Part shown: one piece after another, positions 17,393 through 26,068 of the stretch
How positions within the stretch are numbered: the stretch's first letter is position 1
Layout: the number at the start of each line of letters is the position of its first letter
NCBI RefSeq assembly: GCF_002210165.1
Contig: NZ_AQQP01000005.1
Location: 248,001-312,000, forward strand
DNA: 64,000 bases
Direction of reading: 5' to 3'
From: Phaeobacter sp. 22II1-1F12B
GTDB lineage: Bacteria > Pseudomonadota > Alphaproteobacteria > Rhodobacterales > Rhodobacteraceae
Notes under the pieces: model-generated
Databases searched by the model: none
Told to the model about the DNA's origin: nothing
What the model saw: the letters and a program-made list of their open reading frames with translations, nothing else
Position numbers and translations under genes: made by a program

Positions 17393-18471
17393 CGCTGCGC
17401 CGAGTAGGTAAAGGCGGACTGGATCGCGTACATGACCCGGTCGAGCAGGAAGCCGATGATGCCGATGGTAAAGACGGCGACCATGATCTTGGCCAGCGAT
17501 TGCGACGAGCCGTTCTGGAATTCATCCCAGACGAATTTGCCAAGGCCGGGGTTCTGGGCGAGCATTTCGGCGGCGATCAGCACCATCCAGCCCACACCGA
17601 GGGACAGGCGCAGCCCGGTAAAGATCAGCGGCAGGGCCGAAGGCAGGACCAGCTTGGTGATCTTGGTCCAGGTGTTCATCTTGAGCACTTTGGAGACGTT
17701 GACCAGATCCTTGTCGATCGAGGCCACGCCCAGCGCAGTGTTGATCAGCGTCGGCCAGAGCGAGCAGAGCGTCACGGTGATCGCCGAGACCAGAAAGGAT
17801 TTGGTGAACCAGCCGTCATTGGTGACGTAGACCGCCGAGACAACCATCGTCACGATGGGCAGCCATGCCAGCGGCGAGACCGGTTTGAAGATCTGGATCA
17901 GCGGGTTGATGGCCGCATTGGCGGTGGCGCTGAGACCCGCGAGGATGCCAAGCGGGATGGCGATGAGGGCGGCGATCAGGAAGCCGAAGAACACGGTTTT
18001 GATCGAGGTCCAGATCTGCTGATAATAGGTCGGGTTACCGGTATAGGTGCGGATCTTGACGCGGTCTTCCTTGCCCGCCTCGATCAGCTTGGCGTTGCGT
18101 TCGTCCTGACGGGTATAAAAGGCGGCCTCTTTCTCGCGCTCGCGGATGGCGTCCTCGTTCAGGTTCACCGCCTGTTCCCATACCTGCGCGGGGCCGGGAA
18201 TGGCGCCAAGCGAGGTCTGGACGGTGGGCGCAAGGGCCGACCATGCGGCGAGGAACAGGACGATGGCCAGAAGCGGCACACCAAGCAGGCGCCAGACTTC
18301 GGCGGCCTGTGCACGCGGGTTGTCACCGGCGGCGGCCTTGAGGATCGGGGTCATCCAGGAAAGACCAAGCACCTGGAACCAGGTATCGGCCTTGTTGATG
18401 CGGGTGAAAAGCCGGGCCCGGCGGGCCTCGCGCTCTTCGTCATGCAGTGCTTGCGGGTCAATGGCGGTCAT
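17389..18471 (-). CDS. nrtB: Nitrate ABC transporter permease NrtB
   Basis: The 360-residue inner-membrane protein has the BPD_transp_1 permease fold of the nitrate/sulfonate/taurine group. Its EAA-like loop is in DLVNVSKVLKMNTWTKITKLVLPSALP. The N-terminal 60 residues are cytoplasmic and polar. An unusual charged stretch of about 60 residues (EDAIREREKEAAFYTRQDER) lies between the first and second helices. It follows nrtA after 87 bases that hold a strong hairpin. Confidence 0.92.
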   Translation of the reverse strand: MTAIDPQALHDEEREARRARLFTRINKADTWFQVLGLSWMTPILKAAAGDNPRAQAAEVWRLLGVPLLAIVLFLAAWSALAPTVQTSLGAIPGPAQVWEQAVNLNEDAIREREKEAAFYTRQDERNAKLIEAGKEDRVKIRTYTGNPTYYQQIWTSIKTVFFGFLIAALIAIPLGILAGLSATANAAINPLIQIFKPVSPLAWLPIVTMVVSAVYVTNDGWFTKSFLVSAITVTLCSLWPTLINTALGVASIDKDLVNVSKVLKMNTWTKITKLVLPSALPLIFTGLRLSLGVGWMVLIAAEMLAQNPGLGKFVWDEFQNGSSQSLAKIMVAVFTIGIIGFLLDRVMYAIQSAFTYSAQR

Positions 18472-18522
18472 GGATCCAAGTCCTTGTGGGTCGGAGACTG
18501 GCGAGATTGGCGGGCTGGCGGT

Positions 18523-18549
18523 GCCCCCCGCACCGGCGGCGCGGGGGGC
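18523..18549 (-). other. GC-rich hairpin in the nrtA-nrtB gap
   Basis: GCCCCCCGC and GCGGGGGGC form a 9-bp perfect stem just after the nrtA stop. No U-run follows on the minus strand, so it is not a full terminator. Such hairpins after a binding-protein gene often protect the upstream message and so give more binding protein than permease. Confidence 0.6.
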
Positions 18550-18558
18550 GTTTCGGGC

Positions 18559-19929
18559 TTAGCCTTCGACCTGGTTGCCGACGACTTTCTGGTCGCCCTT
18601 GAGGCCGATCGGCAGGCTGTCGAGATAGGCGTTCGGCTGACGTCCGTCGTAAGGAATACCGTCGATCACGTCCTCGGCCGGGGTCGGTGCCTTGAAGCCA
18701 TCGCTGTCCCAGGGAAAGTCGGCTTCGTCCGCAAGACCTTCGTCGACCAGCATGCGCGCGGCTTCGAGATAAATCGCGGGCTTGTAGACGCTGGCGGCCG
18801 TGTCGAAATACCACTGGTCGGATTTCGCTTCGGAAATCTGGCCCCAGCGGCGCATCTGGGTCAGGTACCAGATCGCGTCCGAATAGAAGGGATAGGTCGC
18901 GTTGTAGCGGAAGAACACGTTGAAATCCGGGACGTCGCGCTTGTCGCCCTTTTCGTATTCAAAGGTGCCGGTCATCGAGTTCGCGATCACCTCTTCATCC
19001 GCGCCGACATATTCCGAACGGGACAGGATCTCGACCGCTTCCTCGCGGTTGGCGTTGTCGTTTTCATCGAGCCAGATCGCGGCGCGGATCAGCGCCTTGG
19101 TCACCGCGAGCGCGGTCTGCGGGTTTTCCTCGACGAAGTCGGCGGACATGCCGAACACCTTTTCGGGGTTGTTCTTCCAGAGTTCGTAATCGGTGATGAC
19201 CGGCACGCCGATGCCCTTGAATACGGCCTGCTGGTTCCACGGCTCACCCACGCAATAGCCATAGATCGTGCCGGCCTCCATCGTGGCGGGCATCTGCGGC
19301 GGCGGCGTCACCGACAACATCACGTCGGCGCCGATCTGGCCGGTAATGTTGTCATCCGAATAATAGCCGGGCTCGAGACCGCCCGCTGCCAGCCAGTAGC
19401 GGAGTTCGTAGTTGTGGGTCGAAACCGGAAAAACCATGCCCATGTTAAAGGGCTTGCCCTGATCCTTGTAGCTTTCGACCACCGGCTTGAGCGCGGAAGC
19501 GGAGATCGGGTGCTGCGGGCGGCCATCGTCCATGGTCGGGACGTTCGGCTTCATCTGCTCCCAGATTTCGTTGGAAACGGTGATGCCGTTGCCGTTCAGG
19601 TCCATCGAGAAGGGCGTCACGATATGCGCCTCGGTGCCGTAACCGATGGTGGCGGCAAGCGGCTGACCGGCCAGCATATGCGCCCCGTCAAGCGTGCCGT
19701 CGATCACCCCGTCGAGCAGCACTTTCCAGTTGGCCTGAGCGACCAGCGTGACAAACAGACCCTCGTCCTCGAAGTAGCCGTTTTCATAGGCCACGGCGAG
19801 CGGCGCCATGTCGGTCAATTTGATAAAGCCAAATGTGAGTTCGTCCTTTTCGACGTCCAGCATCTCGGCTGACACACTGCCCGCGATCACGAAGCTCGCT
19901 GCGACGGCCATTCCAAAAACATTTTTCAT
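18559..19929 (-). CDS. nrtA: Nitrate ABC transporter substrate-binding protein NrtA
   Basis: This periplasmic protein of the NrtA/CmpA family binds nitrate, and possibly nitrite. I choose the ATG at 19929, [23 protein letters not shown], because it gives a proper Sec signal (residues 1-21) and follows a GGGA ribosome binding site. Longer in-frame starts would put the leader terminator hairpin inside the coding region. The mature part opens with [24 protein letters not shown], matching its paralogue NasS. It is the first structural gene of the operon and lies behind the NasT-type leader. Confidence 0.93.
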   Translation of the reverse strand: MKNVFGMAVAASFVIAGSVSAEMLDVEKDELTFGFIKLTDMAPLAVAYENGYFEDEGLFVTLVAQANWKVLLDGVIDGTLDGAHMLAGQPLAATIGYGTEAHIVTPFSMDLNGNGITVSNEIWEQMKPNVPTMDDGRPQHPISASALKPVVESYKDQGKPFNMGMVFPVSTHNYELRYWLAAGGLEPGYYSDDNITGQIGADVMLSVTPPPQMPATMEAGTIYGYCVGEPWNQQAVFKGIGVPVITDYELWKNNPEKVFGMSADFVEENPQTALAVTKALIRAAIWLDENDNANREEAVEILSRSEYVGADEEVIANSMTGTFEYEKGDKRDVPDFNVFFRYNATYPFYSDAIWYLTQMRRWGQISEAKSDQWYFDTAASVYKPAIYLEAARMLVDEGLADEADFPWDSDGFKAPTPAEDVIDGIPYDGRQPNAYLDSLPIGLKGDQKVVGNQVEG

Positions 19930-19950
19930 GCGGTTCATCCCGTTGATAGA

Positions 19951-20014
19951 AAACAAAAAAAGCCGTACGATTTGACCACGCGCAGATGCGGTGCAGTTCA
20001 AATCGAGCGGCTTT
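19951..20014 (-). terminator. Leader terminator upstream of nrtA
   Basis: Reading leftward, AAAGCCGctCGATTTGA pairs with TCAAATCGtaCGGCTTT across a 22-base loop and is followed at once by a U-run (complement of 19951-19960). It ends only about 20 bases before the nrtA start codon, so it is a regulated attenuator rather than an end-of-gene terminator. Confidence 0.85.
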
Positions 20015-20032
20015 GCTCTTATTTTGGTGAGA

Positions 20033-20071
20033 CCCCCATCATCGGGGGAAGGTCAGAAGCAGCGGTGCTTC
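20033..20071 (-). promoter_or_regulatory. Two-hairpin ANTAR (NasT) target in the nrtA leader RNA
   Basis: On the minus strand hairpin 1 is GAAGC-ACCGCU-GCUUC (20071-20056) and hairpin 2 is CCCCC-GAUGAU-GGGGG (20048-20033), joined by a 7-base linker. Both are 5-bp stems with 6-base loops. ANTAR proteins recognise paired hairpins whose hexaloops carry A at position 1 and G at position 4: loop 1 fits both, loop 2 fits the G only. The pair sits 18 bases before an intrinsic terminator and downstream of nasT-nasS. The expected action is NasT binding in nitrate to prevent termination. Confidence 0.75.
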
Positions 20072-20116
20072 GTTAAACCCAAATTGAAGAGTCCGGTTCA
20101 AAAGGCAACAGGTTTT

Positions 20117-20132
20117 TGAAAAAACCGCGCCA
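20117..20132 (-). promoter_or_regulatory. Possible sigma-54 (-24/-12) promoter of the nitrate operon
   Basis: The minus strand reads TGGCGCGGTTTTTTCA, aligning with the sigma-54 pattern TGGCACGN4TTGCA. The GG at -24 is present, but the -12 GC is TC. Transcription would begin near 20105, about 34 bases before the first ANTAR hairpin. I could not find a convincing NtrC enhancer upstream. Confidence 0.35.
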
Positions 20133-20180
20133 AGGATGCTGCGGCGCAGCTTTCTGCACGTTTTTTAGACAGAAAATCGC

Positions 20181-21344
20181 CTAAAAGTCGAAAATCTGAC
20201 CATCGAAAAACGCATCCGCCGCCAGAATCATGTGGCCATGGCGCGAGGCGACGGCGGTGCGATTCCGCATCGCGCCCTCTACTTTGGCCGACGCGCCGGG
20301 CAGGTCGACCCCCGCCCCGCCAAGGTGCTGACGGTAGAGATCGGGACGGAAAACCGACTGGCCCTTTGCAATGGTGTCCTGCGGATCAATCCCGTGGATA
20401 CGGGCAATCTGGGCGGATATCCACGCCGCCTGACTACGCCAGGGAAAGGTCGCGGCGCCGCGCTGGAACTTGAGGAAACCGGGCACCGATTGTGCGGGCG
20501 CGCCGGGCCGTGTCACGATATTGCCGGAGAGCGCGCGGTCGATGGCCTCATCCGGCAGGTCGAGATGTTCGCTGCGCGACAGAATTTCACAAGCCAGCGG
20601 CTGGTTGTCGGGCGTGTCGAGCCAGTCTGCGGCGCGATAGATCGCCCGCATCAGCCGCCCGGTCACGTCGGGATGTTCCTCGACCCAGTCATGGCGCAGC
20701 CCCAATACCTTTTCCGGCGAAACAGCCCAGATCGCGCGGCCCGGCAGGATCAGCTCTCCGGCAGCTCGGTCCACGGCGACCGAGCCCCAGGGTTCGCCGA
20801 CCACGAACATGTCGAGTTCGCCCTGCCCCACCTTGTCGGCCATGAGGGGTGGCGGGGTGGTGATGATCTCGAATTCCGGCACACCGGTGTCGATGCCCGC
20901 AAACCAGTATTCGAACAGCAGCCGGTGCATCGAGAAGGGAAACGGCACGCCGACCCGGAGCGGCCCCGTAGCGGCGGACATCAGATGCGCGGCGGTGCCG
21001 AGAGGGTCATGAAAGGCGCCGGACCAGCCGTTGGCGCGCATCCTCCCGGCCAGTTCCGACGAAACGCCAAAGACATCGCCATTGACCGAAAGCACCATCG
21101 GCGCATCGATCCGGCATGTCACGCCGCTGAGGCCGAGCGTCATGGCAATCGGCATGGGCGAGAGCATGTGCGCCGCGTCGAGATGCCCAAGCGCCAGCAG
21201 ATCGCGCAGCGCCGCCCAAGAAGGCTGCCGCAGCAGGTTCAGATCAAGCCCTTCGTCCGAGGCGAATTTCAACTCGCGCGCGATGATCAGCGGCGCGGAA
21301 TCCACCAGCGGTACGTAGCCGCAATTCAGGTGACGCTTGCTCAT
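20181..21344 (-). CDS. nasS: Nitrate sensor NasS (cytoplasmic NrtA-like protein)
   Basis: The 387-residue protein resembles NrtA/CmpA binding proteins (LNCGYVPLVDSAPLIIARELKFASDEGLDLNLLRQPSWAALRDLL) but has no signal peptide, which is the hallmark of NasS. NasS binds NasT when nitrate and nitrite are absent and releases it when they bind, freeing NasT to act on RNA. The start ATG overlaps the nasT stop by 4 bp (ATGA). It lies upstream of nrtA. Confidence 0.92.
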   Translation of the reverse strand: MSKRHLNCGYVPLVDSAPLIIARELKFASDEGLDLNLLRQPSWAALRDLLALGHLDAAHMLSPMPIAMTLGLSGVTCRIDAPMVLSVNGDVFGVSSELAGRMRANGWSGAFHDPLGTAAHLMSAATGPLRVGVPFPFSMHRLLFEYWFAGIDTGVPEFEIITTPPPLMADKVGQGELDMFVVGEPWGSVAVDRAAGELILPGRAIWAVSPEKVLGLRHDWVEEHPDVTGRLMRAIYRAADWLDTPDNQPLACEILSRSEHLDLPDEAIDRALSGNIVTRPGAPAQSVPGFLKFQRGAATFPWRSQAAWISAQIARIHGIDPQDTIAKGQSVFRPDLYRQHLGGAGVDLPGASAKVEGAMRNRTAVASRHGHMILAADAFFDGQIFDF

Positions 21345-21925
21345 TCCAGCATGTCCGATGCGGTAACCAGCGCCTCGGCCACGTCGATCAGCTTGCGGCC
21401 CTTGTCCATCGCCGTCTTGCGCAAGAGGTTATAGGCGTCTTCCTCGTTCAGCCCGCGCGCGCGCATCAGCACGCCCTTGGCCCGGTCGATGGTCTTGCGG
21501 TCGGCCAGCGCCTGTTTGGCGGCGTCCAGTTCCGTGCGCATCTGGCTCATGACCTGAAAGCGGGCAATGGCTGTCTTGAGCACGGGCTTGATCCGGTCGG
21601 CCTGCATGTTGCCCACCACATAGGCGCTGAGCCCGGCGGCCATCGCGGCCTTGGTCATGTCATCGTCGGACTGGTCCACGAACATCGCCACGGGCCGCCG
21701 CCTCGCGTCCGACGCGGCGCTTACCTGTTCCAGCAGGTCTCGGCTGGGATTAGCGAGATCGATGAGAACCAGATCGGGGTCGGTTTCCGAGAGGCCCTTG
21801 CTCAGCCCGCCGGTATTGGCCAGCACGGTGACATTGGCCCAGCCGCCTTCGCGCAATGCCTGCGAGATTTCCTCGGCGCGGGCGGCATCCGGCTCGACGA
21901 CCAGAATCTTGAGGTTCATGTTCAT
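21341..21925 (-). CDS. nasT: ANTAR-domain antiterminator NasT
   Basis: The 194-residue protein has an N-terminal response-regulator-like domain (LKILVVEPDAARAEEISQAL, VLIDLANPSRD) and a C-terminal ANTAR RNA-binding domain (DRKTIDRAKGVLMRARGLNEEDAYNLLRKTAMDKGRKL). NasT controls nitrate genes by transcription antitermination and is held by NasS. It is the first gene of the nasT-nasS pair. An alternative start two codons in (ATG at 21919) cannot be excluded. Confidence 0.94.
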   Translation of the reverse strand: MNMNLKILVVEPDAARAEEISQALREGGWANVTVLANTGGLSKGLSETDPDLVLIDLANPSRDLLEQVSAASDARRRPVAMFVDQSDDDMTKAAMAAGLSAYVVGNMQADRIKPVLKTAIARFQVMSQMRTELDAAKQALADRKTIDRAKGVLMRARGLNEEDAYNLLRKTAMDKGRKLIDVAEALVTASDMLE

Positions 21926-22069
21926 GGTATCGTTTTAGATGCCGCAGCGCGGCAAGAATAGCAAGCTTACGCAGGGAAAGCGCCGCTTGGGGCAGAAACC
22001 GGAACGCTATCGCGGCGCAAGCCGGATTTTTGAGCGAAAGAGCGACACTGGTGCCAAAGCCCGCGCGGC

Positions 22070-22639
22070 TTAGCCCCCCATGCGGCGCAGGATTTGCATG
22101 GACAGGGTTTGCAGCGCCCGCCCGGTGGCATCTGCAATGGCCCCTGCCCCGGTGCCGCTGATCGGCTGAGTGATGTCGAACCGGCTGATGCGTTCACGCA
22201 CAACGAGATCGGGCGAGCCGATCGCGAATTGCCCGGTCAGCCGGAAGGTGCCGTCGATCTGTGCCACCATCTGTTCCACGCGGACCTCGACGCGGGCGTG
22301 GGGCGGTTCGGTGAGCGGCCATGGCTCGGTCATCGCCGCCGCGTTCGACCCGGTATCAAGGTTACGCGCCAGCATGAGGGTAAAGCCGCGCACCGGGTTG
22401 TCGGCCCAGATCGCATTGGCGACGGGGCGCAGTGCGCCATCTTCGGATTGCACCATGATCTCGGCCGAAGACACGTAGTCGGGCAGCGTCACGTCGCGCA
22501 CCTCGATGGTCGACAGCGGCACCCTTACCTGCTGTGTCGGGGCCGGCGTGTCGATCAGGTAGCGCCCCGATGTCGCGCCGCAGCCTGCAAGAACAGCGAT
22601 GGCAGCAAGGGAGACGAGGCTTTTTCTGAAACGGGTCAT
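22070..22639 (-). CDS. pqiC: PqiC-type ABC transport auxiliary lipoprotein
   Basis: The 189-residue protein has a lipoprotein signal with lipobox LAGC (Cys20) and the fold of the ABC-type transport auxiliary lipoprotein family (YLIDTPAPTQQVRVPLSTIEVRDVTLPDYV). PqiC is an outer-membrane-anchored partner of PqiB that helps complete a lipid path across the periplasm. It starts 4 bases after pqiB and ends the operon. Confidence 0.85.
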   Translation of the reverse strand: MTRFRKSLVSLAAIAVLAGCGATSGRYLIDTPAPTQQVRVPLSTIEVRDVTLPDYVSSAEIMVQSEDGALRPVANAIWADNPVRGFTLMLARNLDTGSNAAAMTEPWPLTEPPHARVEVRVEQMVAQIDGTFRLTGQFAIGSPDLVVRERISRFDITQPISGTGAGAIADATGRALQTLSMQILRRMGG

Positions 22640-22643
22640 CAGG

Positions 22644-24731
22644 TCACTTTCCGAACAAAAGGGAATTGGGGCTGCGCTCGATTTCGCGGGCGAGCGAATT
22701 GACGGTGCGCGCGGCGGCGCTGATCTCGCGCAGCATGGTCAGGGTTTCGCGGTTGAAATCCGAGCGTTCGCCATAGGCGGCGATCAGGCGTTCCGACCGC
22801 GCCAGAAGCGCATCAAGCCGTTGGGTCAGTTCCGGCAGATCGGCGGTGGCGGTTTCCAGCGACTGGGCCGCCCCCTGCGCCGAGGCAAGCGCCGAATTGG
22901 CGTTCTCGACCGCGCCGCCTTCGCGCAGGTCGGCAAGGATGGTGCGCACCTCTTCAAGCGCGGCGCTGACCGAACTGGGCAGGTTGCGCGCCTGTTCCGT
23001 GTCGATCAGCCGGTCGGCACTGTCGAGGAAACCGGTGGCGGCATTCATGACCTCGTCGGCGGGAAGCCCCTGCACCTTGGCGCTGAGCGCGCGCAGATCC
23101 TCGATCAGCGGCGGCAGGCTGTCAGACGTGGCGGTGACGCTGGCCAGCGTGGCATCCGCGTTTTCAAGCGTCTGCACAAGCTGTGCAATCGCCCCCTGCC
23201 GGTTGATTTCCGCAACCGTGCTGCGCAGTTCCGCGATGGTGCCGCGCAGCTCGCCCGGGATCGCCTGCGTATCCTCACCTCCGATAAAGTTGCGGGCATC
23301 GCCCAAGAGCGCCGTAATCTGGCCCGGCACCGCGCGGGTCGCCTCATCCGTCGCCACCGCCTGAATGCTGGCAAGCGTGTTGGTGGCCTGCGCGATCAGT
23401 TCTTCGATCTTAAGGCTGTTGACGCGTTTCATCACCCCTTCGAGGGTTGCGTTGATGTCCTGAAAATCGGTCGTGACGCTGGGAATCTTGGGATAGGGAT
23501 CGGCTTCGAGATCGAGTGTCGCGTCATCCGCATCGTCGATTTCGACCAGTTCCACGATCAGCGACGACGACAAGAGGTTCGCCCTCTGCAACCGGGCACG
23601 CACGCCATCTTCGACCGCGGCTCCGATGAAGTCATAGACGTCTTCGGCCGTCGCGTCGGCATCCAGCCCCATCAGCTGCGGGTCGATGCGCAGGCTCACC
23701 ATCTGCTGCACCTGAAGGTCACGTCCGGCATCGTTCATGAAAGCGGCGATGGTTTCGACCTCGCCGATCTTGAGACCTTCGTAGATCACCGACGCGCCGG
23801 GGGCGAGACCTGCGACGCCGTCCTCGAAAACGGTCGACATGCGCACCGTATTGGCAGACACGCGGGCAAAGGCATTTTCACGGGCGGTCGCCTCGTCAGG
23901 ATAAAGTTCGTAATCCTGCCCCGGCTCAATCGCCTCGCCGCCGGAGAAAAAGGTGTTGAAGGCGACGCCGCCGCTGATCAGCGCCGCAAAGCTGCCCACG
24001 TCGAGCTTTAGCCCGTCCGCGCCGAATGAAACCTGGAAACCCGAGGTGTCCCAGAAGCGAGTCGCGGTGGTCAGGTAGCGGTCATGCGGGGCCTCGATAA
24101 AGGCATCGACGGTCACGACCGAACCGTTTTCGCTGAGTTTCGGACTTTCCGTGCGCCCCACCTGAACCCCGCGATAGAACACCGGAGAGCCTGCGGACAT
24201 GATGTTTCCGTCCGCCGTGCGCAGGGTCACGCGGGTGCCGTTGCCGTTGTTGTCGATCAGCGGGCGGCTTTCCAATCCGGTGAACCGGGTCTGCTGTTCG
24301 CCGGGCGTGCCATCCCATGTGCCTTCGATATAGACACCGGACAGCACGGTGGTCAGGCCGCTGACCCCTTCGGCTGAAACCTCGGGGCGGACCACCCAGA
24401 ATTGCGATTCAGAATCCATGTAGGGTGCAACGGTCTTGTCCACCCGCGCCGCGACGACGACTTTTGACAGGTCGGATGAGAAATTGACCGCATCGACCGT
24501 CCCGATGACCACGTCGCGATAACGCAGGGTTGTCTCCCCCGCCGCGACGCCGGAGGCGTTTTCGAATTCGATATGGATCAGCTCGCCCTGATCGCTGTAG
24601 CTGCGCCACGCGATGAACAGCGTGACGGCAAGCGCCAGCAGCGGAAACAGCCAGACCATCGAAATATTCCGCCATGGCGGCGGCTTGCCGTGGTTGACCT
24701 TCATCGTTGCGGGGCTTGGGGTATCGGTCAT
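22644..24731 (-). CDS. pqiB: MCE-domain intermembrane lipid transport protein PqiB
   Basis: The 695-residue protein has one N-terminal membrane anchor (FPLLALAVTLFIAW, about residues 29-42) and three MCE domains, beginning near LIHIEFENASGVAAGE (52), RVTLRTADGNIMSAG (165) and VRMSTVFEDGVAGLAPG (297). About 300 residues rich in Ala/Leu heptads follow, expected to form the coiled-coil needle. It is longer than Escherichia coli PqiB (546), mainly in this C-terminal part. The family forms periplasm-spanning hexameric tubes for lipids. It overlaps the upstream pqiA gene by 4 bp. Confidence 0.9.
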   Translation of the reverse strand: MTDTPSPATMKVNHGKPPPWRNISMVWLFPLLALAVTLFIAWRSYSDQGELIHIEFENASGVAAGETTLRYRDVVIGTVDAVNFSSDLSKVVVAARVDKTVAPYMDSESQFWVVRPEVSAEGVSGLTTVLSGVYIEGTWDGTPGEQQTRFTGLESRPLIDNNGNGTRVTLRTADGNIMSAGSPVFYRGVQVGRTESPKLSENGSVVTVDAFIEAPHDRYLTTATRFWDTSGFQVSFGADGLKLDVGSFAALISGGVAFNTFFSGGEAIEPGQDYELYPDEATARENAFARVSANTVRMSTVFEDGVAGLAPGASVIYEGLKIGEVETIAAFMNDAGRDLQVQQMVSLRIDPQLMGLDADATAEDVYDFIGAAVEDGVRARLQRANLLSSSLIVELVEIDDADDATLDLEADPYPKIPSVTTDFQDINATLEGVMKRVNSLKIEELIAQATNTLASIQAVATDEATRAVPGQITALLGDARNFIGGEDTQAIPGELRGTIAELRSTVAEINRQGAIAQLVQTLENADATLASVTATSDSLPPLIEDLRALSAKVQGLPADEVMNAATGFLDSADRLIDTEQARNLPSSVSAALEEVRTILADLREGGAVENANSALASAQGAAQSLETATADLPELTQRLDALLARSERLIAAYGERSDFNRETLTMLREISAAARTVNSLAREIERSPNSLLFGK

Positions 24732-25378
24732 TCAGTTGCGGCCTCTTCCGCGTCCCATATCATTCTGGGGTCAAAGCTTTGTGCAGATAGCATGGTAAAG
24801 GCAACCGACAAGGCGAAGGAGATCGCCGCGATGCCGGGATGAATGCTCGCCACGAAGTTGAACTGCACCAGTGAAGACAGGATCGCCACCACAAAGACGT
24901 CGATCATCGACCAGCGCCCGATGAATTCGACCACTTCATAAAGAACCTGTCGGCCATGATCGGACATGGTCGCGCGGTGGCGCACGCTGTAGGCGAGATA
25001 GGCGATGGCGATGAACTTGCCGACCGGGATCATGATCGAGGCAAAGAACACCACCCCCGCCACGAAATAGGAATGATGGTCGATCAGTTCGATCACTCCG
25101 CCAAGGATCGTGTTCTTGTATTCCGTGCCCAGCGTATTGGTGATGAGCATCGGGTAAAGGTTGGCCGGAAAATAGATGATCAGACCGGCGAACCACCATG
25201 CCCAGACCCGTTGCAGGCTGGTCGTGTCGCGGCTTGAGAGATGCGCACCGCAACGTTCGCAGCGCTCAACGCCCTGCTCATGCACACGACCGCAGCCGGT
25301 GCAGGCGACAAGCCCGGCCTGTCGGGCGGTCAGGAGCGGCGTTGGGTTTCCAGCGTTTTCCAAATCGTCAACTTGCAC
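24728..25378 (-). CDS. pqiA: PqiA family membrane protein, second half-size copy
   Basis: The 216-residue PqiA-domain protein has a zinc-ribbon-like CTGCGRVHEQGVERCERCG at the N-terminus and four membrane helices (WAWWFAGLIIYFPANLYPMLI and onward). PqiA works with PqiB as the inner-membrane part of the lipid pathway. In Escherichia coli one PqiA holds two such halves; here they are separate adjacent genes. There is no ATG before the domain, so I use the GTG at 25378, which overlaps the preceding pqiA gene by 49 bases; a TTG at 25363 is possible. Confidence 0.82.
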   Translation of the reverse strand: MQVDDLENAGNPTPLLTARQAGLVACTGCGRVHEQGVERCERCGAHLSSRDTTSLQRVWAWWFAGLIIYFPANLYPMLITNTLGTEYKNTILGGVIELIDHHSYFVAGVVFFASIMIPVGKFIAIAYLAYSVRHRATMSDHGRQVLYEVVEFIGRWSMIDVFVVAILSSLVQFNFVASIHPGIAAISFALSVAFTMLSAQSFDPRMIWDAEEAATE

Positions 25379-25962
25379 ATGAATGTATCTTTGATGGTGG
25401 TCACCAGCACCAGCGCGACGAGCGCCCAGAATGCCGGACCAAGCGAGACCGTCGCCATCCCGGCGATCTTGACCAGCGCCACGGCGACGCCGACGATGAA
25501 TATCTCGGCCATCGACCATGGTCGCAGGGTCTGAGCCAGTCGAAAGGCGCGCGCGGCATGGGGCCGAGCCGGGCGGTCGAAGATCAGCGGGCCGATGGCA
25601 TAGATAATCGCCATGAGCCGCACCGCCGGCAACACGACGACAAAGGCGGCGACCGCAAAGGTCAGCGGCAGCAGCATGCCGTCGGAAAAGGCCATGATCG
25701 CGTCAAGCACCGAGCTGTGCTGTTCCAGCCCCGATGCGCTCAGGTCGAGAAAGGGAAAGAAGACCACGGCGATCATCAGGATCAGCGCGGTCACCGCCAG
25801 CACCACGATCCGCGTCATCGCCCCGCCTTTCGGGGCCATCAGGATCTCGTTGCAGCGCATGCACCGGGCGCGTGCGCCTTCGGGCACGTCCTGCATGTGA
25901 TGCAGCGTGTCGCAGTTCGGGCAGGCAACAAGTTCGGACGGATCGAGGCGCGTCTCGGTCAC
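25330..25962 (-). CDS. pqiA: PqiA family membrane protein, first half-size copy
   Basis: The 210-residue PqiA-domain protein has a zinc ribbon CPNCDTLHHMQDVPEGARARCMRCN and four membrane helices. The start is a GTG (25962, VTETRLDPSE) with GAGAGA six bases before it; the longer frame upstream reads into non-coding sequence and the exoD gene. It is the first gene of a leftward pqiA-pqiA-pqiB-pqiC operon. The WSMAEIFIVGVAVALVKIA segment matches the conserved PqiA WSMxDVF helix, also seen in the second copy. Confidence 0.85.
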   Translation of the reverse strand: MTETRLDPSELVACPNCDTLHHMQDVPEGARARCMRCNEILMAPKGGAMTRIVVLAVTALILMIAVVFFPFLDLSASGLEQHSSVLDAIMAFSDGMLLPLTFAVAAFVVVLPAVRLMAIIYAIGPLIFDRPARPHAARAFRLAQTLRPWSMAEIFIVGVAVALVKIAGMATVSLGPAFWALVALVLVTTIKDTFMCKLTIWKTLETQRRS

Positions 25963-26068
25963 TGGGTGTCTCTCATGCGGGCAGTTTATCCTTGGATGGA
26001 ACCGGTTACCAGCCGACATAGATCGCAGGCGCGCTTCGGAAAGCCGCGCCTCTGGCCAGCATCCTGCC

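Noticed and set aside
17500-19872. A 790-residue rightward frame opposite nrtB and nrtA
   Set aside because: It has composition-biased, repetitive Arg/Gly/His-rich sequence with no domain; both antisense genes are certain.
19930-20001. A 24-residue N-terminal extension of NrtA
   Set aside because: It would place the leader terminator hairpin in the coding sequence and destroy the signal peptide at the N-terminus.
21926-22069. A small gene or second ANTAR leader upstream of nasT
   Set aside because: No start with a ribosome binding site and no paired hexaloop hairpins are visible; short frames here are shadows.
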